A stretch of DNA of 46,657 nt, from contig JBDUDR010000004.1 in NCBI GenBank assembly GCA_040002845.1, forward strand, positions 1-46,657, given 5' to 3'. Origin of the DNA: JBDUDR01 sp040002845 (GTDB lineage Bacteria > Actinomycetota > Actinomycetes > Propionibacteriales > Nocardioidaceae). The notes under the pieces are model-generated. The model made no database searches and was not told the DNA's origin. It was given only the letters and a program-made list of their open reading frames with translations. Positions 34,062-42,108 of the stretch are shown piece after piece; position 1 is the first letter of the stretch, and each line of letters begins with the position of its first letter. The translations under genes were made by a program, and so were the position numbers.

Positions 34062-35166
34062 TCATCCCGCCGAAGCCGTTGGGGCGACCAGCTCGGTGGA
34101 ATCGACCTCGATCTGACTCTCGAGATCGGTGTTCCGTGGGTCGTCGCGGGACAGCACGGTCAGCGCGGCCTGCGCTGCGTCGAGCGCCTGCTGGCACTCT
34201 TGCGCATTCTCGGGCCACCGCGGTCGCGAAGGCGATCCGCCCGAACGTGCTGCCCTTGGGTGGCGGAGAGACGACGTCACCGGGCGCGGCCAGCGGGACC
34301 AGCAGATCTGCGGCCTCGGGCAGCCCGGAGTCGTCGAAATGAACGTCCCCGATGGTGGTGTCGTCCTGCTCGACGTAAAAAACGCGCACGGCGCCGACCA
34401 GCTCGCGATCAGCCACGATCCGGGGCTGCTGCCCGCAGGCCACCGCAGCCGCGGCCAGGCCGGGATCGATCCCGCTGGTGCGTAGCCCGAGGTAGGGAAT
34501 CATGTCACCGCCAAGGCGCGCGTTGACCTCGACGATCTTCGGCCCGGCCGGCGTGAGCTTGAGCTCGGTATGCGTCATGCCGTCGTCGAACCCGAGCGCG
34601 GTGTGAGTGCTCTGCAGGATCTGCAGGATCTCCGGCTCGGCAAGCAGTGGGTCGGCGGCATCCACGACATGACCCACCTCCTCGAAGTACGGCGGGTAGC
34701 CGACCTCCTTGCGGGCCGCGAACATCGGGAACACCTGTCCCCTGTGCACCGCGGCGTCGACGCTGATCTCCGGCCCCATCAGGCACTCCTCAACCAGGAC
34801 CACCGGGTCGTACTCCCATGCGCCGGGCACGGTGGTGTCGCGCGCGAACGCGAACTGGGCGGCGAGCTCCTCTGGCGTGTCGACCCTGACCACCCCCAGG
34901 CTCGCCGCGAGCGCTCGTGGTTTCAGCACCACGGGGTAACCGATCTGCTCGGCGGCGTCGATCGTCTCCTGCATGTCCTTCAGCACGGTCCAGCTGGTGA
35001 TGTAGTCCTGCTCCCAAGTCGGATCGGCACCGAGCAGCAGGTGCACGCGATAACGAGAGCTGATCGACTTCAGGAGGTACTCGCGGTAGCACTGCCTGCC
35101 GGTCACGATGAGCAGCAGCAGCGGTGCATCGTCTGGAGCACCACCCGATGGTCGGCCGTGAATCAT
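34062..35166 (-). pseudogene. ATP-grasp ligase gene with internal deletion and frameshift
   Basis: The N-terminal frame from the ATG at 35166 (good GGAGG) encodes ATP-grasp sequence: LLLLIVTGRQ, YPVVLKPRALAASLGVV with Lys82, EVGYPPYFEEVGHV and IVEVNARLGGDMIPY with Glu213/Asn215. Between TWEQDYITSW and AAEQIGYP the usual segment of roughly 65-85 residues, including the RDK-type first ATP Lys, is missing. Near 34212-34216 one extra base shifts the frame: the sequence continues as AENAQECQQALDAAQAALTV and stops at 34062, while the unshifted frame becomes Arg-rich and stops at 34027. I read this as a decaying gene, though a sequencing error could explain the shift. If active, it would be a peptide-forming ligase. 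Confidence 0.7.
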
Positions 35167-35537
35167 CCGGTGACCTCCTCCAGGTGTGAGACACCCGTCG
35201 ACCCGTCGAGGCGCCGCCAGCGTTCGGTCAGCCGGACCTTGCCATCGGCCAGCAGGGTTGGCGTGCTCTTGCAGGCACCGGCGATGGCCTCGCCTTCGGT
35301 GGTGACCAGGCAGTACGCGGCATCGATGATGCCGTCCGGCCCCCGGGTCCCCACCAGCTTCCCGATCCGCACAGCGGCACCGGAGAACTCGGCCCACACC
35401 AGGTCACCCTCCTGGTGGTAGTGCCCGACCGGGACCTCGACGCCGGCCGAGCCAGGCTCGCTGCCGACCGGCCGAAAGCGGCGACCCCCATAGTCGACCA
35501 GGCAGGACGCTTCCGAAGGTGTTGCTGAAGAGGGCAT
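35163..35537 (-). CDS. Small lipocalin-like protein (often named n-acetylglutamate synthase)
   Basis: A 124-residue protein with repeated short beta-strand units: GHYHQEGDLVWAEFSGAAVRIGKLVGT, DGIIDAAYCLVTTEGEAIAGACKSTPTLL and GKVRLTERWRRLDGSTGVSHLEE. This pattern matches a widespread small family that databases often label n-acetylglutamate synthase, but it has no GNAT or kinase fold and I do not accept that enzymatic name. A lipocalin-like or MORN-like beta-barrel is more likely. It overlaps the following ATP-grasp gene by four bases and follows the monooxygenase by six, so it belongs to the operon. It may bind a pathway intermediate; its role is unknown. Confidence 0.6.
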   Translation of the reverse strand: MPSSATPSEASCLVDYGGRRFRPVGSEPGSAGVEVPVGHYHQEGDLVWAEFSGAAVRIGKLVGTRGPDGIIDAAYCLVTTEGEAIAGACKSTPTLLADGKVRLTERWRRLDGSTGVSHLEEVTG

Positions 35538-35543
35538 GGGAAC

Positions 35544-36830
35544 TCAGCCCCAGTTGACGGGACACAGCTCGTCGCGGATCTCGAACATCGTGCGCCCGAA
35601 CATGGAGTTGAGCACGATTGCTGCCCGCACCGGCAGCAGGGTGAGGTTAGCGTCGGTCAGACCATGGTTGAGTCGAGCCCGGTTCAACGCATAGATCTGG
35701 TGGCCGTTCATGCCCTTCCAGCGCACGGAGAAATCTGACTCTACGATCAGCTCGCCGTCCTCGGTGACGTCGACCCGCCGCCGCAGCTCGTCATCGAAGG
35801 GCACCGGCACGTTCCGCCGCCCGGTTGCGATCACGACATGTCGGGCGCGGTGCTCCTCCGGCTTCTCCGGAGTCCTGCACGTCAACACGATGTCGTCGCC
35901 GTCGAACACTCCCGACGTCACGTCGCGCGCGGGGTACAGCGTGACCGGGAAATGTCCGAGCTCCAGCAGGCTGTCGTAGTTCGCCTGGTACAGCCCACGC
36001 ATCGCCCCCGGGGTGAGTGCATCGCCGGTCGGGTTCAGCGCCTCGATGACCTTCCGACGGGTGGGCGGCGACAACCGCTGCAGGGCCTCCAGGTGGGCAG
36101 GTCGGTAGACGTCGTTGGCGCATGGCGAGTCGTCGATGGTGTCGAACCACTGCCGGCGACCGAACCAGTCGATGTTCGTAAAACCCCGGTTGAGCAACCA
36201 GAGTGCAGCCTCGATTCCGGTCTGGCCGCCACCGACGACGGCGACCGGTGCATCCAGGTCGGCGCTCATCTCGTCGAGGCGCTCGGCCAGCTCGTCGGCG
36301 ATGAACGCGCGCCCGGGCGGCAGCCCGGACAGTCCCTCGGGGATGACGGGAGCACTGCCCATGCCGATCACCAGATGCTCGGAGCGGGCCATCGCCCGGC
36401 CGGCGGAATAGACCATGAAGCCGTCGTCATCGAACGAGATCTGGTCCACGGTCACGCCGTAGTTGACGTTCCGCAGCTTGCCCGCGGCCCACGCCAGATA
36501 GCGAACGTACTCGAGTCGGGGAATCACGTCGAACTGCGAGTTCATCAATGCATACATCCGGCCGGTCGTGACCAGGTAGTTGAGGAAGGTCAGCTCGTGG
36601 CGTGGCGCCACCAACGAGACCAGGTCCTTCAGCCACGACGTCTGCATCCGCACTCCGGAGTGCAGCAGCCGGTTATGCCACGACGGCCCCGCCTGGCTGT
36701 CGAACAACGCGATCTTCTCCGGCGTCGAGGACTCGAAGAGCGCAGCCAGGCTGAGGTTGGCTGGTCCGGCACCGATCCCGACGGTGTGGTATGTGGGGAC
36801 CTCGGCGACTCGTGATTCGGCGTCAATCAT
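35544..36830 (-). CDS. Lysine/ornithine N-monooxygenase (hydrazine pathway)
   Basis: A 428-residue flavin-dependent N-hydroxylating monooxygenase. FAD motif GIGAGPANLS is at residues 18-27, the substrate region DSQAGPSWH and MQTSWLKDLVSLVAP follow, NADPH motif VVGGGQTG is at 198-205, and VVIATGRR is near 330. It resembles siderophore enzymes such as IucD, but the neighbours are not siderophore genes: it overlaps an FAD amine oxidase and follows a MetRS-like gene and cupin. That set is the known machinery that hydroxylates the lysine side-chain nitrogen and then forms an N-N bond. Lysine is therefore the likely substrate, by inference from context. The ATG overlaps the upstream stop. Confidence 0.88.
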   Translation of the reverse strand: MIDAESRVAEVPTYHTVGIGAGPANLSLAALFESSTPEKIALFDSQAGPSWHNRLLHSGVRMQTSWLKDLVSLVAPRHELTFLNYLVTTGRMYALMNSQFDVIPRLEYVRYLAWAAGKLRNVNYGVTVDQISFDDDGFMVYSAGRAMARSEHLVIGMGSAPVIPEGLSGLPPGRAFIADELAERLDEMSADLDAPVAVVGGGQTGIEAALWLLNRGFTNIDWFGRRQWFDTIDDSPCANDVYRPAHLEALQRLSPPTRRKVIEALNPTGDALTPGAMRGLYQANYDSLLELGHFPVTLYPARDVTSGVFDGDDIVLTCRTPEKPEEHRARHVVIATGRRNVPVPFDDELRRRVDVTEDGELIVESDFSVRWKGMNGHQIYALNRARLNHGLTDANLTLLPVRAAIVLNSMFGRTMFEIRDELCPVNWG

Positions 36831-37924
36831 GGTGTGCCTTTTCTGAGTCCGACGGATGTGAGTTGCGTGGGGTGACTGGATTCGACCAGCCGGTTAGCGG
36901 CCAGCAGGCTGGCCGCCAGTGCTGTCTTGGCGGAGCCGCCTGCTCCCCCTGTGAACGTGAACAGGTGGTGACCGGCGTCGCCCAGTCGCCGCAGCGACAG
37001 GGTCGGCCCGTCGCAGTAACAGTCAGCCGAGCCGACCCGGCGGGTGGCTGGGCCGATGCGGAGCTTGGGAAAACGGGCGTGAGCCAGCCGGACGGCCGAC
37101 TCATGCAGGGCCGGGGTGAGCCGGCTCCGGTCCGGGTCTACGTCCCACTCGTCGGTGGGAAGACCCAACAGCAGTCCGCCGTCGGGAGTCGGCCTCCCGT
37201 ACAGACCGGTGACTTCGTCGACGAACTGGGGCGGACACCAACCCTCGACCGGGTAGAGGGAGTACTGGATGGACTTCGTCCGGTAGCCACCCGCGGGCAA
37301 GCCGCTGGTTCGCAGCCAGGCCGAGGTCCACGGGCCGGTGGCCATCACCACGACGTCGTAGTCGCGGCGCTGGTCTGCAAACGCACAGCTGATCGTCCCG
37401 CTGTCGTGCGGTGTGATGCCGGTCGCGGCCTGCTCCAGCACCGAGACCCGACGGCTGGCGACCGCGTCCTCGAGCACCGCCTCCCGCAGTCGGTCGGGTG
37501 AGGTGTAGCCGGCCCGTCGCTCCACCACGGCAGCGCCTCCGTCGTGCAGGTCTGCCCACCCCCGCCGCTCCAGCTCGGAGGCATCGACGAGTTCGGCGGA
37601 GCCGGGTAGGAACTGGCCGATCTCCGCTACGGCGAACTCGAGGCAATCCGCCGTGCGGCGAAGGTAGACGGACTCCACCTGACGGAAGTCCGCCCACTGT
37701 CGCAGCGTCCGACTGCCCAGGAGCTCGACCAGACTGGCGGCGGCCAACCGCCGCGTATCGCGATCTGTCTCGTAGGCTCGCACCGCACCACCGGACGCCG
37801 CCGTTGCGTCCGGGCGGCGTCGCTGACCGCGCAGGACGTCGACCTGCCAACCGGCAGCCGCCCGGGCCAGTCGCCACGCGAGTAAAGAGCCGGCCAGGCC
37901 ACCACCCACGATGCACGCGCGCAC
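36827..37924 (-). CDS. FAD-dependent amine oxidase of the D-amino-acid/glycine oxidase family
   Basis: A 365-residue flavoprotein. The dinucleotide-binding motif CIVGGGLAGSLLAWRLA is at the N-terminus, and MATGPWTSAWLR and the C-terminal HHLFTFTGGAGGSAKTA complete the DAO-type FAD fold. In hydrazine pathways of the s56-p1/triacsin type, an oxidase of this family cleaves the N-N linked lysine adduct, releasing the lysine skeleton and leaving a hydrazino acid. Its position between the MetRS-like enzyme and the N-monooxygenase, with only seven bases to the former and an overlap with the latter, fits this role. The GTG at 37924 is chosen. The actual substrate is inferred. Confidence 0.82.
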   Translation of the reverse strand: MRACIVGGGLAGSLLAWRLARAAAGWQVDVLRGQRRRPDATAASGGAVRAYETDRDTRRLAAASLVELLGSRTLRQWADFRQVESVYLRRTADCLEFAVAEIGQFLPGSAELVDASELERRGWADLHDGGAAVVERRAGYTSPDRLREAVLEDAVASRRVSVLEQAATGITPHDSGTISCAFADQRRDYDVVVMATGPWTSAWLRTSGLPAGGYRTKSIQYSLYPVEGWCPPQFVDEVTGLYGRPTPDGGLLLGLPTDEWDVDPDRSRLTPALHESAVRLAHARFPKLRIGPATRRVGSADCYCDGPTLSLRRLGDAGHHLFTFTGGAGGSAKTALAASLLAANRLVESSHPTQLTSVGLRKGTP

Positions 37925-37931
37925 GTGCCCG

Positions 37932-39314
37932 CTACCCGCCGGCAGCCGGGGGCTGCGTACCCCGGCCGGTCAATGCGGCCATGGCCACCGAGTCACGCCC
38001 AGCCCCCGTGCTGAGCGCCGCGACCAGGCACCGGACGGCCAGCGCGGCGTCGAATCCGGACAGCTGCAGCGCTCGCTCGGCGCGCTCGAGCTCCGCCGCG
38101 ACCAGCGGGCCGGGGATCCCGGAGCCGGACGGTGGCGATCCGTCCAGCAGCGGCTGGACGTAGTCACCAAAGGCGCGGTAGGACGCATCGGTGAAGTCGC
38201 TCTCGTACCGGTCCGGGCGGTCCCACGACAGGTAGAGGCGGACGATCTCTGGATCCTCGCTGGCCAGGAACTCGTCAGCCCACAGCGCGTGGTTGCGGCT
38301 GGTGGAGAACTTCTGTCCCTCGAGCAGGTAGAGCTCATTGACCACGGCACCTCGTGCCTTGGCCGTTTGCACACCGGCTGCGGCCAGGATCGCGGGGTAC
38401 AGGACCGCGAAGTAGAACGTGTTGTCCATGCCGTTGAAGTGCCACACGCCCTCGATCTCGTCCCAGGCTGCGACCCGTTCGCTCAAGGTCCGTGCCTCCG
38501 GGTGGAGCGCATGGGCGGGGCCGTAGAGATAGCTCAGTCCCAGCTCGGTCGGGAAGTCGACCCGCATCCCCGCCAGGGGGCCGCTGCACTCGATGCCCCA
38601 GTCGGTCGGATAGGCGAGCGGGATGTCGGGCAGCGGAGCGTGCTGGTACTGCTGAAGGACGGACCGAACCCGGGCCGGCCATTCGGCCTGCAGCCACTCG
38701 GCAGCGAGACGGTCGCGATAGTCCTCCAACCGCAACACCGGCACCGTCACGACCATCGGGCGCGGAGCGCCCCCACATCGAGCACAGTTGGGGTCGACCA
38801 AAATCTGGGCGGACGTGAACCCGCCGCATCCCTCGCAGGACGTGCCGTTGGCTCCGGTGCCGCAGATCGCGCACTTGCCGACGACGTAGGAGTGGTGGAG
38901 CGTACGACCGCAGTCTGAGCATTGGTGGAGGGTGACCTCCTGCATCGGAATGGCGCCGTTGGCCACCATCTCACCGAGCGTGCCGGCGATCGCCTGTTGG
39001 TAGGCGAGGTCCTGCGGGTCGAGGAACACGTCGTAGCCGATGCGCGCTCCCGCGAAGGCAGCCATGATCTGAGCTCGATAGTGGGTGACCATCTCGTAGA
39101 CGTCGACGCCCAGGATCTCGGCCTTGGTGAGCACGTAGTTCGGGTCGACGTCGACCCCGGCCAGGGTGAGCACACGCTCGCCGCGGGCTCGAGCGGCCCG
39201 CGAGGCGACGTCGGCGGCCAGGTAGGGCCCGGACAGGTGGCCGATGTGCAGAGGCCCGTTGACCGTGGGCTGCGGGATGACGATGACGGTCACCCCGGAC
39301 GACTGCTCCGTCAC
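37932..39314 (-). CDS. Methionyl-tRNA-synthetase-like hydrazine synthetase subunit
   Basis: A 460-residue class I synthetase-like enzyme. The HIGH motif is exact at residues 23-26 (NGPLHIGHLSGPY) and the KMSKS loop is KFSTS (335-339). Four CxxC pairs (Cys132/135, 148/151, 160/163, 177/180) form the double zinc knuckle of MetRS. The protein ends soon after the catalytic core and lacks a normal anticodon-binding domain, so it is not the housekeeping MetG. Homologues join N-hydroxylysine to an amino acid, activated as adenylate, to make an N-N bond, helped by a cupin domain. Here the cupin is a separate gene overlapping by four bases (GTGA). The amino-acid partner is unknown. Confidence 0.88.
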   Translation of the reverse strand: MTEQSSGVTVIVIPQPTVNGPLHIGHLSGPYLAADVASRAARARGERVLTLAGVDVDPNYVLTKAEILGVDVYEMVTHYRAQIMAAFAGARIGYDVFLDPQDLAYQQAIAGTLGEMVANGAIPMQEVTLHQCSDCGRTLHHSYVVGKCAICGTGANGTSCEGCGGFTSAQILVDPNCARCGGAPRPMVVTVPVLRLEDYRDRLAAEWLQAEWPARVRSVLQQYQHAPLPDIPLAYPTDWGIECSGPLAGMRVDFPTELGLSYLYGPAHALHPEARTLSERVAAWDEIEGVWHFNGMDNTFYFAVLYPAILAAAGVQTAKARGAVVNELYLLEGQKFSTSRNHALWADEFLASEDPEIVRLYLSWDRPDRYESDFTDASYRAFGDYVQPLLDGSPPSGSGIPGPLVAAELERAERALQLSGFDAALAVRCLVAALSTGAGRDSVAMAALTGRGTQPPAAGG

Positions 39315-39685
39315 CGCATTTCCTCCGCGCTGGCGGCCGCCGCGGCGACCGGCTCACGCGGCATCCAGTATGTGGTGAAGACCAGCAGCGGGTCGCGGCT
39401 CGATCGGTTGTGGATGACGTGCGCCTCCTCGCTGTCGAGCAGGAATGCCGAGCCCGGGGCTACCTCGGTCACCTGTCCGCTCGCCTCCACCCAGGCCCGG
39501 CCGGTGATCACCACCGACAGCTCGACCTCGAGATGGCAGTCCTGTGGGCTGCTGGAGTCGGGCGGGACGGTGTACCACATCGCCTGGAAGGGCAGGGTGT
39601 CCTCCAGGGAGTACTGCTCCCAGCGGGCCACGTCCACAACTCCGACTGGGTTGGACTCCGCCGAGTCACTCGCGAAATGACGCAT
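39311..39685 (-). CDS. Cupin protein, partner of the MetRS-like enzyme
   Basis: A 124-residue single-domain cupin. Likely metal ligands are His51, Glu53 or Glu55 (DCHLEVELSVVITG) and His89/His92 (EEAHVIHN). In the known hydrazine synthetases the cupin is fused to the MetRS-like domain and rearranges the ester intermediate into an N-N bond; here it is a free subunit encoded just before and overlapping the synthetase gene. The ATG at 39685 follows GGAAGG by five bases; the upstream ATG at 39718 lies inside a palindromic operator and is rejected. It is the first gene of the eleven-gene minus-strand operon. A separate cupin is unusual among the examples I know. Confidence 0.8.
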   Translation of the reverse strand: MRHFASDSAESNPVGVVDVARWEQYSLEDTLPFQAMWYTVPPDSSSPQDCHLEVELSVVITGRAWVEASGQVTEVAPGSAFLLDSEEAHVIHNRSSRDPLLVFTTYWMPREPVAAAAASAEEMR

Positions 39686-39702
39686 AACTGCCTTCCAAGG
39701 TA

Positions 39703-39718
39703 ATGTGCGGGCGCACAT
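39703..39718. promoter_or_regulatory. Palindromic operator upstream of the cupin operon
   Basis: ATGTGCG-GG-CGCACAT is a perfect 7+2+7 palindrome, 17 bases upstream of the cupin start. Its position is right for a repressor controlling the whole minus-strand operon. No matching regulator is encoded in the cluster part of the window. Confidence 0.55.
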
Positions 39719-39920
39719 GGAAAGAGAATTGCGTGGTGGCTCATGGCCTACCCAGGTTCACGTCAATGTAAGCAACGCCCCCGCCCCAGTGACTCCGTGC
39801 GTGAACTAACCCGACTGCGCGACCAGGATATGTCGGGGACGTCGCCCTGTCACCCCTGGCAGCGAATCACCGGCCGCACGTCCGATTTACCAAAAACACG
39901 TGAATTGCCCGGAATGAAAT

Positions 39921-39955
39921 GATCTATCACGGATCGATCACAAACAAGTAACGAT
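39921..39955 (+). promoter_or_regulatory. 11-base-spaced direct repeat with possible -10 element
   Basis: GATCTATCAC (39921-39930) and GATCGATCAC (39932-39941) repeat with an 11-base period and one mismatch. TAACGAT (39949-39955), seven bases further, resembles a -10 element. The spacing resembles sites of SARP-type antibiotic regulators. It points toward the plus-strand operon, with a leader of nearly 400 bases. Confidence 0.35.
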
Positions 39956-40347
39956 CGGACCGAATGGCGGGCCCCGGCAAGGCAGCTGTCTGGTCCGGCT
40001 TTCCGAGCGATCCCGTGCTGTTTCGCCCAGCAGCCGCGTGGTGTGCGTGGTGCGATGCCGCATCGCCGATGAGCGCGGCTCTACCGTCGATGACTAGAGC
40101 CAAAACCGGACCATTGCGCAGGTCGGCTAAGCCTTATAACCTGCCCGGAGGTGGACCTCGGTAGCGTGACGACGTGGCGATCACTCGGTCACCAGGTCAC
40201 GATCGCACCGCACACCAGCGGTCCTGCTCACCGGAAGGGGTACGGCACGGAACGCCCAAGCCTGTAACGAAACTGGGGTCTTGGCGCTTGGCGATCGGGT
40301 CGCGATCCAAAGCGATCCATCGACCTGACTGACATCGGGAGGCTGTC

Positions 40348-41064
40348 TTGAGCACCGAGGTTCACTCGCGGGATGCGGCCGCGATACCGCTGTGGAATGA
40401 CGCATACGACTCGTCCCGGTTGCAGGGCGAGTCGAATCTGTGGGGGGATCCGCCAGTTCCTTATGCGGAGACGGCCGCTCTGCTCTTTTCGGAGAATTCC
40501 GCCGCCGTTGTTCTCGACCTTCCGTGCGGCGACGGGCGCAATCTTCCACCGCTGGCAAATGGCGCTCCGATTCTGCTCGGTGGAGACACGTCGTCGAACG
40601 CTATGGCCATCGCCGAGCGAGTCGCCGAGAAGGCTGGCATCAGGCACAAGATCGTATTCGTCGAGGTTGACGCCTTCGCGACCGGACTTCTCGACAACTC
40701 GGTGGATGGCATTTTCTGCTGGGACCTGCTGGGCCATCTGACCAATCCCGATGACGCGCTCAGAGAGCTCCATCGCATCACCCGGCCTGGTGGACACATC
40801 GTGGCCAACATGTGGACCATGAATGACTGCCAGGTCACCGATCCCAATATCAAGGAGATCGCCCCCAAGGAATACGTCGATCATTTCGACTTCTACTGCC
40901 GTTTCTATGATCGTCATGATCTCGATGCCTTGCTGACCTCGGTAGGAATGGCTGCCGACTCTGTCGAGGTGGCCAGCTGGTGGGAGCCACCGCATGCCGG
41001 CTACCGCGACTACGAGCACGAGCACGAGAGTCTGATCTTCACCATCAAGAAGACCGAGGCCTGA
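40348..41064 (+). CDS. Class I SAM-dependent methyltransferase
   Basis: A 238-residue methyltransferase. Motif I is VLDLPCGDGRN (about residues 54-64), the acidic end of strand 2 is GGDTSSNAM, motif II region is DGIFCWDLLGHLTNPDDALRELHRITRPGG, all typical of the Methyltransf_11/25 fold. No membrane segment. Translation starts at a TTG, supported by GGGAGG five bases upstream. It is the first gene of the plus-strand operon. It may N- or O-methylate a hydroxylamine, hydrazine or amino-acid intermediate; the acceptor cannot be read from sequence. Confidence 0.85.
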   Translation: MSTEVHSRDAAAIPLWNDAYDSSRLQGESNLWGDPPVPYAETAALLFSENSAAVVLDLPCGDGRNLPPLANGAPILLGGDTSSNAMAIAERVAEKAGIRHKIVFVEVDAFATGLLDNSVDGIFCWDLLGHLTNPDDALRELHRITRPGGHIVANMWTMNDCQVTDPNIKEIAPKEYVDHFDFYCRFYDRHDLDALLTSVGMAADSVEVASWWEPPHAGYRDYEHEHESLIFTIKKTEA

Positions 41065-41085
41065 AGGTCCGCTGGACGGTTTGGT

Positions 41086-42108
41086 GTGCTGGTCGACGAC
41101 GGCGGGGTCCGGGGGGAGGGGCTGGCGAGTGTGGGCGCCATCGGGGAGCTGCACTCGGCCAACGGGCGGCGTGGCGAGCTCGAGTTCGGCGTGGGGTACG
41201 CCCCCGCGCATCACGGTGAGTTGCTGCAGGGCAAGTTCTACGACCAGGAGGGTCGGCTTCATCGGGCGCTGGTGACGCTGCCACAGCCCGGCCGGGGAAG
41301 TCAGGCGCTCTTCTACCCGAGCCAGCAGCACTGGGGCGTCGTCGGGACGCCGGAGCTGACCAAGGTGCGCCGGGCGGCCATCCTCGCGCTGCGGGAGTTC
41401 TCCAGCCATCCGGCGCCCGCGAAGGGTGGCCAGATCGAGATCACCAGTGATGTGCCTCGCGGCATCGGCATGGGGTCCTCGACCAGCGATGTCACCGCGA
41501 CGATAAGAGCGGTAGCCGACTTCCACGGCGTGTCCCTCTCACGGGAGGAGGTCGGGCGCTTGGCCGTTCTCGCCGAATGTGCGTCCGACTCCATCATGAT
41601 CGACGATCGGGTGGTGCTGTTCGCCCATCGCGAGGGAGTGGTGCTGGAGACCTTCGGCCCCCGCCTGCCGCCGATGATCGTGGTGGGGTGCGACACCGAC
41701 CCAGGCGCGCGCGTGGACACTCTTGCGCTCCAGCCGGCCGACTACAACGACCGTGAGGTCGGCGTGTTCCAGGTGCTGCGTGCCGGCCTGCGGCGGGCGA
41801 TCGCCACTCGGGATGTCGCGCTGCTCGGCCGGGTGGCGACGGCGAGCGCGCGGATCAACCAGCGGTTCCTGCCCAAGCCGATTCTGGAAGCCCTGCTCGA
41901 CCTGTGCGCTCGCTGCCACGGTTGTGGCGTTCAGGTGGCGCACAGTGGCACGTTGGCCGGCTTGATCCTCGACGCCCTGCTCCCGGGGGTCGAAGAAGCC
42001 GTGCAGCAATGCATCTCCGAGGTCCGGGGGTTCGGCCTCGACGTGACCACCGTGATCCGTGACGAGCCCGCGGAGCCATCGGTCGCGAGCATCGAGGTCC
42101 CCGCCTGA
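41086..42108 (+). CDS. GHMP kinase, PduX-like serine/threonine kinase (free amino acid)
   Basis: A 340-residue GHMP-family kinase. Motif 1 is YAPAHHGELLQGKF (about residues 39-51), and the ATP P-loop is PRGIGMGSSTSDVTAT (124-139), very like PduX, the L-threonine kinase of cobalamin synthesis. The third motif region is VQVAHSGTLAGLI near residue 287. No cobalamin genes are present; instead a PLP enzyme and a lyase follow directly, so I infer phosphorylation of free serine or threonine to prime substitution at the beta carbon. The start may be the GTG at 41086 or the one at 41131, which has a G-rich site upstream. The stop overlaps the next start. Confidence 0.8.
   Translation: MLVDDGGVRGEGLASVGAIGELHSANGRRGELEFGVGYAPAHHGELLQGKFYDQEGRLHRALVTLPQPGRGSQALFYPSQQHWGVVGTPELTKVRRAAILALREFSSHPAPAKGGQIEITSDVPRGIGMGSSTSDVTATIRAVADFHGVSLSREEVGRLAVLAECASDSIMIDDRVVLFAHREGVVLETFGPRLPPMIVVGCDTDPGARVDTLALQPADYNDREVGVFQVLRAGLRRAIATRDVALLGRVATASARINQRFLPKPILEALLDLCARCHGCGVQVAHSGTLAGLILDALLPGVEEAVQQCISEVRGFGLDVTTVIRDEPAEPSVASIEVPA

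Larger units (their letters stand above)
39686..40347. other. 662-base divergent control region of the cluster
   Basis: It separates the minus-strand operon from the plus-strand operon. No believable gene was found; a 66-codon open frame at 39964 has no family features. Part of it (about 39880-39960) is clearly richer in A and T. It holds the palindrome at 39703-39718 and the direct repeat at 39921-39941. Both operons probably start here. Confidence 0.7.

Noticed and set aside
34027..34211. Unshifted 3' extension of the ATP-grasp gene that would overlap the next ATG (ATGA)
   Set aside because: The extension becomes Arg-rich low-complexity sequence while a different frame continues with a normal helical C-terminus. 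The four-base overlap is probably chance, though I cannot exclude that it is real.
35544..36830. Siderophore hydroxamate pathway
   Set aside because: There is no acyl/formyl transferase of the siderophore type, no NIS synthetase, and no iron-uptake gene. The neighbours match hydrazine synthesis instead.
37932..39314. Housekeeping methionyl-tRNA synthetase
   Set aside because: The protein lacks a normal anticodon-binding domain, lies within a biosynthetic operon and is paired with a cupin and an N-monooxygenase.
39738..39766. TTGACG (minus strand, 39761-39766) as -35 of the cupin promoter
   Set aside because: A good -35 match, but no convincing -10 sequence at 16-19 bases; kept only as a possibility.
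39964..40164. 66-codon open frame in the divergent control region
   Set aside because: No ribosome site, no family feature and a composition unlike the neighbouring coding DNA.
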